Assembly (NCBI GenBank): GCA_946480925.1
Contig: CAMLLU010000035.1
Location: 1 to 55,797, forward strand
Direction: 5' to 3'
Length of the DNA stretch: 55,797 nucleotides
DNA from: an uncultured Rivibacter sp.
GTDB taxonomy: Bacteria > Pseudomonadota > Gammaproteobacteria > Burkholderiales > Burkholderiaceae
Under the pieces are notes generated by a model. That model searched no databases, was not told where the DNA came from, and saw only the letters and a list, made by a program, of their open reading frames with translations. This document shows positions 1-8,160 of this stretch, one piece after another; positions within the stretch are counted from its first letter, which is position 1; each line of letters starts with the position of its first letter. A program made the position numbers and the translations under genes.

Positions 1-6
1 GCTGGT

Positions 7-25
7 GCCGGCCTCCCAGGCCGGC
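7..25. repeat. Perfect GC-rich hairpin at window edge
   Basis: An 8-bp arm (GCCGGCCT) and its exact complement are separated by CCC. No T-run follows on either strand, so a classical terminator is not supported. It may belong to a gene end or repeat lying outside the window. Confidence 0.4.
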
Positions 26-169
26 GCGTGGGGCTTCCTGTTCTTGGCGATGCGATAGCGAGCCGCAGTTGACGAGCGCGCTGTTGGTTCGGGGTGGCAC
101 AGCCTCACCAAGTGGCCCGCTGGACCGTGCCTCCACTGCGAACGGTGAGAGTGCATGGTGTTGCATTGA

Positions 170-300
170 GGCCCTTTGCTTTGGTGACTTTCATTTGGGC
201 CCTGCAAATGTTCGCGCAGCGGGGGGTCACTCATTTCGCGTAGCGAAGTGATGTGAACACCAAAGTGACCCGCCTGCCGGGGCGGACTCCCCGCGGGCTA
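170..300. repeat. Degenerate intergenic repeat; otherwise gene-free 1-425
   Basis: The first 425 bases hold no convincing gene. Around 176-300 is a segment containing GGTGACTTTCATTTGGGCC and later AAAGTGACCCGCCTGCCGG. From memory this resembles a repeat common between genes in Burkholderiales and Xanthomonadales, often mis-called as a short protein; it looks degenerate here, with an insertion between the two recognisable halves. The identification is not checked against any database. The rest of the stretch is the upstream region of the sensor kinase, C-rich near 340-425, where I see no clear promoter. Confidence 0.3.
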
Positions 301-425
301 CCTCCTCGACAAAACACAACAACACAAAAGCATCCATCGCCCCTCCCTGCAACCCATCCCCCCACACAGCCAGTACGTCACATCCCCATGGCCCGCCCAT
401 AAACCCCCTCGTACAGTCCAACCCC

Positions 426-1844
426 ATGGACCCCAAGCCCCATCCCACCTCACCCAACAACTGGCAACGCTTCGCCGCCGGCGCCCTGAGCACCTTCCAC
501 AGCTACGCCAGCTGGCTGGTCAGCGTCAGCTGGAAGCGCTTCTTCCTCCTGTCGGCGCTGCTGCTGGTGACATCGGCCCTGCTCCAGTCCATCCCCCCCT
601 TCAACATCAAGTTCACCGAAGTGCTCCCCCTCGACGAGCACGACGCCAAGATCCCCAAGCCCCCCAAGCCGCCCACCCCCGAAGGCCGCAACGAACCGCT
701 GGTGAAGATCGAAAAACCCGCCACCGCCGACAAGGAAGGCGTGGACATCTCCATCGACGACCGCGGCGTGCGCATCACCAAGCGGGTAGCCAAGGCGGCC
801 GAAGCAGCATCGGCCGCACAGGCCGGCGCTTCCGCGGCTGCGCAAGCCGCGGCTTCTGCCGCTTCGAGCGTGGCCGAGCTGGAACGTGGCATCGAGATCC
901 GCCTGCCGCCCGGCGTGGCTGAAGAGGTGAAGGCAGCCGTGGAGGAAGCACGGCGCGAGGTGGCCGAAGCGATTGCCGAGGCCGAGGAGGCCAAGCGCGA
1001 TGCGGCGGAAGCTCAGCGCGAGGCCGAACAAGCCGCACGCGACACGCCCCCCAAGGTGCGCACGCGCACCACGCGGCTGGGAGACTTCCTGCCCGACCTG
1101 GCACTGCTGTGGATCTTCGCGTCGGCCATCATCAAGATCACCTACAAGGGCCAGCTGCAGGCCGAGGTGAAGGCGGCCCATGCCACCGAGGTGGCCGAGG
1201 CCGAATCATTGAAGCGCCAGGTGGTGGAAGCGCGCATGGCAGCCATGCAGGCGCAGGTGGAGCCGCACTTCCTGTTCAACACGCTGGCCTCCATCGACCA
1301 CCTGATCGAGGTCGACCCCAAGCGCGCCAGCCAGATGCAGAAGAACCTGATCGCGCTGCTGCGCGCCAGCATGCCGACGATGCGCGAGGCCAATGCCAAC
1401 GGCACGCGCGACCTGGGCCGCGAGCTGGCCGTCATCAAGCCCTACCTCGAGATCCTGAAGGTGCGCATGGAAGACCGGCTGCAGACCGAGATCGACGTAT
1501 CCGAAGGTCTGCAGAGCGCCGAGTTCCCGCCGATGATGCTGCAGTCGCTGGTCGAAAACGCCATCAAGCACGGGCTCGAGCCCAAGCCAGAAGGCGGCAC
1601 GCTGCGCGTGGGTGCCGAGATCGTGCACGGCAAGCTGGTGGTGACGGTGGCCGACACGGGGCTGGGCTTCGGCAAGGCTGCCACCGCGGGCACCGGCACG
1701 GGCCTGGCCAACATCCGCGAGCGGCTGCAGCTGCTGTACGGCACGCGCGGCCAGATCAAGATCGCCGAGAACGCGCCCAGCGGCACGGTGGTGTCGATCA
1801 CGGTGCCGTACCAGACCCGCGTGGGCGATCAGGACGCCGCATGA
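426..1844 (+). CDS. LytS-family sensor histidine kinase (His_kinase/HATPase_c)
   Basis: Membrane sensor kinase of the LytS/AlgZ type, expected to autophosphorylate and pass phosphate to the adjacent LytTR regulator. The H-box EPHFLFNT puts the phospho-acceptor at His281. The N-box LVENAIKHG (Asn378) and the glycine-rich DTGLGFG / GTGTGLANI segments form the ATP-binding HATPase domain. Two hydrophobic segments lie near residues 38-58 and 220-240. Between them is an unusual Pro-rich then Ala/Glu/Arg-rich stretch (about 70-215) that should form a long coiled coil on the far side of the membrane, in place of a recognisable sensor domain. The regulator gene starts 34 bp downstream, so the two are probably co-transcribed. 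The input signal is unknown. Confidence 0.9.
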   Translation: MDPKPHPTSPNNWQRFAAGALSTFHSYASWLVSVSWKRFFLLSALLLVTSALLQSIPPFNIKFTEVLPLDEHDAKIPKPPKPPTPEGRNEPLVKIEKPATADKEGVDISIDDRGVRITKRVAKAAEAASAAQAGASAAAQAAASAASSVAELERGIEIRLPPGVAEEVKAAVEEARREVAEAIAEAEEAKRDAAEAQREAEQAARDTPPKVRTRTTRLGDFLPDLALLWIFASAIIKITYKGQLQAEVKAAHATEVAEAESLKRQVVEARMAAMQAQVEPHFLFNTLASIDHLIEVDPKRASQMQKNLIALLRASMPTMREANANGTRDLGRELAVIKPYLEILKVRMEDRLQTEIDVSEGLQSAEFPPMMLQSLVENAIKHGLEPKPEGGTLRVGAEIVHGKLVVTVADTGLGFGKAATAGTGTGLANIRERLQLLYGTRGQIKIAENAPSGTVVSITVPYQTRVGDQDAA

Positions 1845-1878
1845 ACGCAGCGCGGCCCATGCCCACTACCATCCGCGC

Positions 1879-2724
1879 ATGAACCAGCCGACCTCCCCTG
1901 CATCGACGGCGGTGCGTGCCGTCATCGCCGACGACGAACGCCTGATGCGCGACCAGTTGCGCGTGCGACTGGCCGAGGTGTGGCCCGAGCTGCAGATCGT
2001 GGCCGAGGCGCGGCACGGGGCCGAAGCCGTGGAGATGGTGGCCGAGCACAAGCCCGACCTGGTGTTCCTCGACATCCGCATGCCGGGCATGACGGGCGTG
2101 GAGGCAGCGCGCGAGATCGCGCGGCTGGAGCCTGCCGGCGACTGGCCGGGCTGCGAGATCGTGTTCATCACCGCCTACGACCAGTACGCCATCGAGGCCT
2201 TCGAGCAGGGCGTGGTCGACTACGTGCTGAAGCCGGCCGAGAAGGAGCGGCTGCAGGTCACGGTGCAGCGCCTGCGCAAGCGCCTGTCACAACGCGGTGG
2301 CGCCAACGCCCCCGCGGCGGCACCGGACAACGCTCCGCTGCAGAGCCTGCTCGCCAAGCTCACCACGCAGCTGCAGGGCGGCGCGGCCGGCACGCCCACC
2401 TACCTGCACTGGATCCAGGCCACCGTGGGCCAGAGCATCCAGATGATCCCGGTGGCCGACGTGCTGTTCTTCATCTCCGACGAGAAGTACACGCGCGTGC
2501 AGACCGCCACGCTGGAGGCGCTGATCCGCAAGCCGATCAAGGAGCTGATCGACGAGCTCGACCCCAACGAGTTCTGGCAGATCCACCGCTCGACGCTGGT
2601 GAACGCACGCACCATCGCCGGCGTCACGCGCGACCTGCGCGGGCGGCAGCTGGTGAGCGTGAAGGGTCACCCCGAAAAGCTCGAGGTGAGCCGCAGCTAC
2701 ACGCACCTGTTCAAGGGCATGTAG
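1879..2724 (+). CDS. LytTR-family response regulator
   Basis: DNA-binding response regulator paired with the LytS-type kinase just upstream. The N-terminal receiver domain (about residues 14-135) has the acidic pair DD near the start, the phospho-acceptor Asp65 in VFLDIRMPGMTG, a conserved Thr in FITAYD and the Lys in VLKPAEKERL. A linker rich in Ala/Pro/Gly leads to a C-terminal LytTR domain (about 173-280) with the typical DVLFFISDEKYT and FWQIHRSTLVN segments. LytTR proteins bind direct repeats upstream of their targets; the targets cannot be deduced here. The family includes AlgR and LytR; the pair is not assigned to either. Confidence 0.92.
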   Translation: MNQPTSPASTAVRAVIADDERLMRDQLRVRLAEVWPELQIVAEARHGAEAVEMVAEHKPDLVFLDIRMPGMTGVEAAREIARLEPAGDWPGCEIVFITAYDQYAIEAFEQGVVDYVLKPAEKERLQVTVQRLRKRLSQRGGANAPAAAPDNAPLQSLLAKLTTQLQGGAAGTPTYLHWIQATVGQSIQMIPVADVLFFISDEKYTRVQTATLEALIRKPIKELIDELDPNEFWQIHRSTLVNARTIAGVTRDLRGRQLVSVKGHPEKLEVSRSYTHLFKGM

Positions 2725-2832
2725 GCACGCTCACGCCGAGCTTCGCGGAAGAGCTCGTCTCTTCGCTTCCGCCATCCCGTACTCCGTCTTTCGTACCAGC
2801 ATCGCGCGGCGCTGACGGAGACATCGAACCAC

Positions 2833-4617
2833 ATGAAGAGCGTGAGCCCCACAGGGAGCACGACGCCATTGCCGGCAACTACGGCGGCATCTGGCGCACC
2901 CCAGACACCAGCACCGGCCTCTCTTGAGTCAACGAAGGGCCGCTCCCGAGTTGACTCACCCCCTCGGGGGGCGGACGACCCAAGGCGTCGGCCTGGGGGC
3001 ACTCTCCATTCCCCGAGCGGCCCACCACGAGCCCCACAGCATGCGACGGCAGGCCCCATGTCGCCTCGCGCAAGGCTGCCGGGCCAGCCGTCCACGTCCG
3101 CCGAGCCGCCGCAGGCCGACCTGCGCTTGCAACACCTGATGGGTGCCACCATCCACCCGACGGTGGCTACCGAAGTCATGGCGGCGGCCCGCGCCGACAT
3201 TGCGAGCAGCAGTAGCGGTGCACGACCGACCGACGTTCCGGGCCCTGTTCAGTTCGACGGCACAGGCCGCATCGTCGGCTTGACCGGGTCGGTTCCGGCC
3301 GAGCTGGCTTCCAGGCTCGAAGCTGCGGTGATCCGCCCGCTGGCGCAGACCAAGGCCGGCAGCTCGCACGAGGCCCCGCGCACTGAACGCAGCATCCTCA
3401 CGGCGGCGCTGCATGCGCTGCGCAGCAGCGACAACCCTGAAGCCGCGGCGCTGGCGAGCGAGGCTCGCACGCTGTTCCTTTCGGCAGGGTTCAGCCGGCC
3501 GCGCGTGGCAGCACTCATCGAAGCAGGCATGAGCCGACTCGCCGGCGACCCGGTGCTTCATGGGCAGTTCAAGCAGATGGCCTCAGAGCTGAAGCAGCCG
3601 GTCACTCCACAGCAACTGGCGGACAACCTCTTCGGCCGCACCTTCGAATCGGTGCTGGCCGAAGACCTGGTTCGCAATCCCACCCAGGCGATGCTGCAAG
3701 CGGCGGGCGAACTGGGCCAGGCGACCACCCGTGTCATCAGCGGCTACCCTGCCGAAGAGAGACGCCTGATCGCCGCGGCGATCGGCCAGGCGATGAACAA
3801 GGACTGGCGCCCCTGGTACCCCCACAGCGACTCGCTGACGCATTTCCTGAAGACCCCGTCGCCACGCCGTCTGCAGGCGGCACTGGCCGACGTGTCGACC
3901 GGTATCGACGCAGTGAAGAACGCATCCCTCACCACGTGGATGGCGCGCTCCATGACGCCCCTGGTGGACAACGGCCTCATTCACGACGTACCGGAATGGT
4001 TTCGCCGCAGCACGGAGTTCTACCAATCGTTCGTCGAACCGCAAAAGCCGCCGAAATCGACGCTCCACGAGCGTGGTGAGGCCAGCGTCATGGCGCGCGA
4101 ACCCGGCAACTGGCTGCACTACCAGCCCAATGGCTCGACATTCCACCCCCCTGATGCAGGCAAGAGCTGGGTGCACAACCGCACCATCGATCACGAGGCC
4201 CCTTCCGAGTTCACCAGGCATGCGCTGAGCAGCAGCCAGACCGTGGTCAACGGCATGTCGGGGCTGGCCACCATCCTGGCCTTCTTCGGCAATGAGATCG
4301 CTCAGAACAACCCGCATTTCAGCCTCGCCGACCATGACCTCAACACCATGGCGGCCATGGTGTTCGACGGCGGCCATTCCACCGAAGAAGTGCTGTCCGC
4401 GCTGAAGGCTTCGCGAACGGCCATGAAGCATTGGGACTCGCAGTGGTGGCAGCCGGTCGCCCAACTGCTGATGGGTTCGCCACAACCGTTGATCAGCGGC
4501 TACGAAGGCATCGCCGCGCTGGTGCGAAACCCCGACGCCGTGCAAGACATCCAGGCCCGGCTGGAGAAGACACTGGACCGCACCCTGGACTACTACGGCC
4601 AGCACACCGCTGCATAA
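2833..4617 (+). CDS. Unknown effector-like protein, disordered N terminus
   Basis: I do not recognise this 594-residue protein. The first ~100 residues are rich in Ser, Pro, Thr, Ala and Gly and look disordered. Residues ~100-594 look largely helical, with many Ala/Leu/Arg heptads, then a His/Trp-rich C-terminal half including DH at 500-501 and GGH515. There is no signal peptide or membrane segment. This layout is common among secreted effectors of type III and type VI systems, and the gene sits just before a type VI effector cassette, but no secretion gene is adjacent. A GC-rich palindromic repeat (2959-3000) lies in the N-terminal coding part, so translation may really start at ATG 3058 (residue 76) or 3139 (residue 103). 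Function is unassigned. Confidence 0.6.
   Translation: MKSVSPTGSTTPLPATTAASGAPQTPAPASLESTKGRSRVDSPPRGADDPRRRPGGTLHSPSGPPRAPQHATAGPMSPRARLPGQPSTSAEPPQADLRLQHLMGATIHPTVATEVMAAARADIASSSSGARPTDVPGPVQFDGTGRIVGLTGSVPAELASRLEAAVIRPLAQTKAGSSHEAPRTERSILTAALHALRSSDNPEAAALASEARTLFLSAGFSRPRVAALIEAGMSRLAGDPVLHGQFKQMASELKQPVTPQQLADNLFGRTFESVLAEDLVRNPTQAMLQAAGELGQATTRVISGYPAEERRLIAAAIGQAMNKDWRPWYPHSDSLTHFLKTPSPRRLQAALADVSTGIDAVKNASLTTWMARSMTPLVDNGLIHDVPEWFRRSTEFYQSFVEPQKPPKSTLHERGEASVMAREPGNWLHYQPNGSTFHPPDAGKSWVHNRTIDHEAPSEFTRHALSSSQTVVNGMSGLATILAFFGNEIAQNNPHFSLADHDLNTMAAMVFDGGHSTEEVLSALKASRTAMKHWDSQWWQPVAQLLMGSPQPLISGYEGIAALVRNPDAVQDIQARLEKTLDRTLDYYGQHTAA
2959..3000. repeat. REP-like double hairpin, copy A
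   Basis: CCCCCTCGGGGGG is followed by a second small dyad (GACGACCCAAGGCGTC) and a closing G-run. The same architecture occurs at 10641-10718, 16661-16728 and 44847-44920. This copy lies inside the presumed N-terminal coding part of the effector-like gene. Confidence 0.55.
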
Positions 4618-4771
4618 CCGGCATCCATTGCTTCGGTCCCGTTCAGCAAAGTGCCGACTTTCCCTGGGGTGCTCTTGGCAATGCCGGCCGAGAGCAGCAC
4701 GCCCTGGTTCGCTGTTAGTCTCGCGTGCCTCGACGTCCGCCCGGCGGCGGATACAGGGAGAAAACCAGAAG

Positions 4772-5638
4772 ATGAACGTCCACGACGAACTGCAATCCTT
4801 GCTTGCACGCTGGCGTGCGCCCACGGGCGACACGGTCCTGCTGCTGGCCGATCAAGGAGGGTTGGGGGGCCACCCGGCCTTCGAGGCGCTGTGCAAGCAG
4901 CGGGCGGCCACGAACCTCCTCAGCCCCGGCGCCACCGTGCTGGACACGGCCAGCCCCATCGGCATCGACGTGTCCGGCCTGCTGGAACCTGTGCCGCAAG
5001 CCGGCGCGGCCATCAGGTTGAAGGAGTTGCTGATCGCCAGCCGGTGGGCGAGCGCGCTGTCCGTGCTCGTGTCACCACTGCCCTATGAAGAGTTGTGCCG
5101 CCGCCTTCACCGGCGTTGCGACGTCAGGCTGCCGGACGACTGCGACTACGTGCTGCGCTACTTCGACCCACGCATCCTGCCAGTGCTGCTGGGCGCTCTC
5201 GAACCTCACCAATACTCCGCGTTCGTCGGCATGTGCCGGCACTGGGCCTACCTCGACCGGGAAGGCCGGTGGATCGAAGTCGAAGGAGCCCACGTGCTGG
5301 AACACGACCCCGCCTGCCTGATGCCGCTGCAATTGGACGAGCTGCAGCAGGGCATCCTGATCGACGCCAACACGGCCGATGCCGTGCTGGCACTGCTGCG
5401 CGAGCAGGAGCAGCCGGCCCTGCAGGCGCTGAACCCGGCGCAGCAACATGCACGGGTCAGCGAAGGCGTGGCACGGGCCAGCGAGCTGGGCATCGTGGCA
5501 CCGCTGGACCAGGCCGCCTTCTGCAGCCTGGCGCTCACCTACGGCCCCGAGTTCCACCTGCAGGAACCCTGGGCCACGCACCTGCGGGCCGTGCGCCTGG
5601 GCCAGGCGAAATTCGGGCAGATGGAGACGCAACGATGA
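4772..5638 (+). CDS. DUF4123 protein, probable type VI effector adaptor
   Basis: A 288-residue cytoplasmic protein of the DUF4123 (TEC/Tap-1) family. In characterised systems these chaperones load a cargo effector onto VgrG for type VI secretion. The N-terminal half has the family layout: GDTVLLLADQGG, then PHQYSAFVG with a following aromatic-rich RHWAYLDREGRW, and DYVLRYFDPRILPVLL. The ATG at 4772 is preferred because it has an upstream GGGAG and matches the usual start; a longer frame begins at 4628 but its extra residues look non-coding. The stop overlaps the next start (ATGA), and a Tle1-type lipase follows one gene later, so the cargo is probably that lipase. No vgrG or hcp is in the window. 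Confidence 0.8.
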   Translation: MNVHDELQSLLARWRAPTGDTVLLLADQGGLGGHPAFEALCKQRAATNLLSPGATVLDTASPIGIDVSGLLEPVPQAGAAIRLKELLIASRWASALSVLVSPLPYEELCRRLHRRCDVRLPDDCDYVLRYFDPRILPVLLGALEPHQYSAFVGMCRHWAYLDREGRWIEVEGAHVLEHDPACLMPLQLDELQQGILIDANTADAVLALLREQEQPALQALNPAQQHARVSEGVARASELGIVAPLDQAAFCSLALTYGPEFHLQEPWATHLRAVRLGQAKFGQMETQR

Positions 5639-6174
5639 GCCGCTTGCGCATGGCGCTTCATGGGGGAGCGGTTCTCGTGACTACGTTGATGGGGGCCTGC
5701 GATGCGCAGGTGACTGGCGCGGCTGCGGCCGGGCCCGCACCACGCAAGACCTACAACCTCACGGTGCAGGGCTACAACTACACGGACTATGAGATCAGCA
5801 GTTTCGAGGTGAATGGGCAGGGTGGCGGGAACCTGATGGTGAGTTCGCCGACCGACGGTGGCGGCAAAGGCGTTTGCTGCGTCAGCCTCACCACCCCGGT
5901 GAAGTTGCCCAAGACCGTCCGAATCAAGTGGGCTGTCCCACCTGAAGACAAACGCTGGTGCGAACTGGACGTGGCGCTGCAAGGGCCGATCCCTCCGAAG
6001 CCCGAGTACTTCGAGGTGCACTTCTATCCTGACGGGCGCATCGAGGTCGCCGTCACCGAAGGGATGTCGCCGCCGCGGCTCAAGCTGGAAGCCGTTGACT
6101 ACGGCAGGCGCCATGCTCAAGGCAACCAGCCCGCGAAGATCAATAACTCGGCTGCGTGCAAAGATGGCTACTGA
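5635..6174 (+). CDS. DUF3304-family lipoprotein, possible immunity protein
   Basis: A 179-residue exported protein that starts in the ATGA overlap with the DUF4123 gene. The N terminus is a hydrophobic signal sequence ending in GAC, with Cys22 a likely lipid-attached residue. The mature part begins RKTYNLTVQGYNYTDYEI and contains GGGGKGVCC-like and KWAVPPEDKRWCELDV-like segments typical of DUF3304. Small outer-membrane or periplasmic lipoproteins of this kind commonly accompany type VI phospholipase effectors, where they neutralise the toxin in the periplasm. That role is inferred from position. Its end overlaps the lipase start by 11 bp, so the three genes are tightly coupled. Gene order is adaptor, lipoprotein, effector. 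Confidence 0.72.
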   Translation: MSRLRMALHGGAVLVTTLMGACDAQVTGAAAAGPAPRKTYNLTVQGYNYTDYEISSFEVNGQGGGNLMVSSPTDGGGKGVCCVSLTTPVKLPKTVRIKWAVPPEDKRWCELDVALQGPIPPKPEYFEVHFYPDGRIEVAVTEGMSPPRLKLEAVDYGRRHAQGNQPAKINNSAACKDGY

Positions 6175-8140
6175 CGCCTACGCTCCCCTCAAGCAAGACA
6201 GCCGCTCGCTGGCCTGTTCCGCCGATGGCATGGTCAGCGGTACTGCACCGGCAGAGGCACCCTCGCAGCCCGCTTCTGGCGCAGCCGCCTCGCTCATCGA
6301 AATTCATGGGCTGCGTGCCCGAGCCTCCGGCAAACCGCCGGTCGGCTCGTGCCAGCAACAGCTCACGCTCACCTTCTTCTTCGACGGCACAGGCAACAAC
6401 ATCGACGCCGACGTCGGCACTTTGCAGCACAGCAATGTGGCGAAGCTCTTCCAGGCGCATCTTGTGAATAGCGATGTTGAAGGCCGCTACTCCTTCTACG
6501 CCTACGGCATCGGCACCTACTTCAAGGAGATCGGCGACCCCGGCAACACCGTCACGGGGCTGGGGCTGGGCGATGGTGGACAGGAACGCATCGACTGGGC
6601 GTTCCGCAAGTTCGAAGAGGTGCTCGCCAAGGCGGAAGCGCGGGCGCAGAACCCCAGCAACCGGATCGTGGGCATCCGCGTCGCGGTGTTCGGCTTCTCT
6701 CGCGGCGCCACGCAAGCCCGTGCGTTCTGTCGGGAGTTGCAGCAGCGCTGCGATCTGAAGCAGGGCCGCTACTTCCTCAAACACGGTGGCCACCCGGTGG
6801 AGTTGTACTTTCTCGGCCTGTTCGACACGGTGGCCGCCGTGGGCGTGCCGATGAGTGCGAACAACACGCCAGGGGCCACGACCGCAGGCTGGTATGCACT
6901 GAAGACGACGCTGGACGTGCGCGCCCAGAACCCCACCAGCGGCATCCGCCACATCGCCTTCGGTGAGCCGGGTGCAGACCCGGCACCCGGCAGTGCCAAC
7001 GGGCACCTGAGCTACGGCAACGGCCTGGCCATCGTGCCGATGGTGCAGCGCTGCCTGCATCTCGTGGCGGCGCATGAGATACGCAACTCCTTCCCGCTGG
7101 ACACGGCCCTGGACCGCATGCAATACCCGCCCGGCGTGACCGAGATGGTGTACCCGGGGGCCCACTCCGATGTGGGTGGCGGCTACCAGCCGGGCGAAGG
7201 TGGACGCTCCCTCCATCATGGCGACATGCTGAGCCTGGTACCGCTGCTCGTGATGCATGCGGAGGCCGTCAAGTGCGGCGTGCCGCTGCGGGCACTGAGC
7301 TCACTGCGCAACACCTCGAAGGCCATCGCGCAGTCCTTCGCCCTCGACCCGGAAAGCCAATCCCGATACACCGAGCTGCTGGACCACTGGCAGCACTACA
7401 TGCGGGCCACCGCCGCCAGCGGCAACGTGGGCCGGCAGTTCAATGCCCACATGCAGCAGTACTACCGGTGGCGCTTCCACGCCATCGCCCGTGCCCGGGC
7501 CGCGACCGGGCGGAACGAACCTTCGGTGGAAGCCAGCAGCATCGGCCCGCAGGAAGCGCGGTTCAAGCGCGAACGCGAGGCACAGGCCAAGGTCGTTGCG
7601 CAGCGCAAGAAGGAGTTGGACGCCGCAGCCAAGGTCGCCGAGTGGGCCAACGAACGCTACATGAACGCGATGCGCGTGCAGGTGAGCACCGGCATCGCCG
7701 TCCGGCCCGACCTGCCGGACGCCAGGGAGGAGGCCGAGGAACGCGTGGAGATCGCTCGCGAAGCCTACCTTCGCGAGAAAGCCAAGCTGGACACCCATGC
7801 CGACGACAGCGCGCTGCTGACCAACTGGACCGAATACGACCGGCGCCTGCTGGCAGACGCCCAGGCCATCGACGAACAGCTCAAGCGCAACCCGGGGTTG
7901 AAGCTGCGCCCGCACTACCGCGGCCTGCACGAGGCCTATCTCGACGAGTTCGTGCGCGGCAAGGGGCTACGCGACGCGAAGCTGATCGCCTTCTTCGACC
8001 GCTACGTGCACGACTCGCTGGCGCGCTTTGCGAAGGACGCCACACTGCCCTCGGACCCACGCGTGCTATACGTCGGTGGCGATCGCAAGCTTCGGTCTGC
8101 ACAGTTCGGCGAAGACCCCACCGAGCCGCTGGCCGCCTGA
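6164..8140 (+). CDS. Tle1-type phospholipase effector (DUF2235)
   Basis: A 658-residue α/β-hydrolase of the DUF2235/Tle1 class, a family of type VI antibacterial phospholipases. The β-strand motif TFFFDGTGNN (Asp74) is followed by the nucleophile elbow GFSRG with catalytic Ser179, and by PGAHSDVGGGY (His334, Asp336), the conserved acidic block. There is no signal peptide, as expected for a type VI cargo. The C-terminal third (about 465-570) is rich in Lys, Glu and Ala heptads and probably forms a coiled coil, which might mediate adaptor or VgrG contact. The ATG at 6164 is chosen over one at 6095 because the earlier start would overlap the lipoprotein gene by 80 bp. Tle1 members cleave membrane phospholipids; substrate specificity here is unknown. 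Confidence 0.82.
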   Translation: MATDAYAPLKQDSRSLACSADGMVSGTAPAEAPSQPASGAAASLIEIHGLRARASGKPPVGSCQQQLTLTFFFDGTGNNIDADVGTLQHSNVAKLFQAHLVNSDVEGRYSFYAYGIGTYFKEIGDPGNTVTGLGLGDGGQERIDWAFRKFEEVLAKAEARAQNPSNRIVGIRVAVFGFSRGATQARAFCRELQQRCDLKQGRYFLKHGGHPVELYFLGLFDTVAAVGVPMSANNTPGATTAGWYALKTTLDVRAQNPTSGIRHIAFGEPGADPAPGSANGHLSYGNGLAIVPMVQRCLHLVAAHEIRNSFPLDTALDRMQYPPGVTEMVYPGAHSDVGGGYQPGEGGRSLHHGDMLSLVPLLVMHAEAVKCGVPLRALSSLRNTSKAIAQSFALDPESQSRYTELLDHWQHYMRATAASGNVGRQFNAHMQQYYRWRFHAIARARAATGRNEPSVEASSIGPQEARFKREREAQAKVVAQRKKELDAAAKVAEWANERYMNAMRVQVSTGIAVRPDLPDAREEAEERVEIAREAYLREKAKLDTHADDSALLTNWTEYDRRLLADAQAIDEQLKRNPGLKLRPHYRGLHEAYLDEFVRGKGLRDAKLIAFFDRYVHDSLARFAKDATLPSDPRVLYVGGDRKLRSAQFGEDPTEPLAA

Positions 8141-8160
8141 AACGCGCGAGTCAGGCCGTG

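Noticed and set aside
69..251. 60-residue frame near the window start
   Set aside because: Low-complexity, in a repeat-like segment, with no ribosome-binding site or recognisable family.
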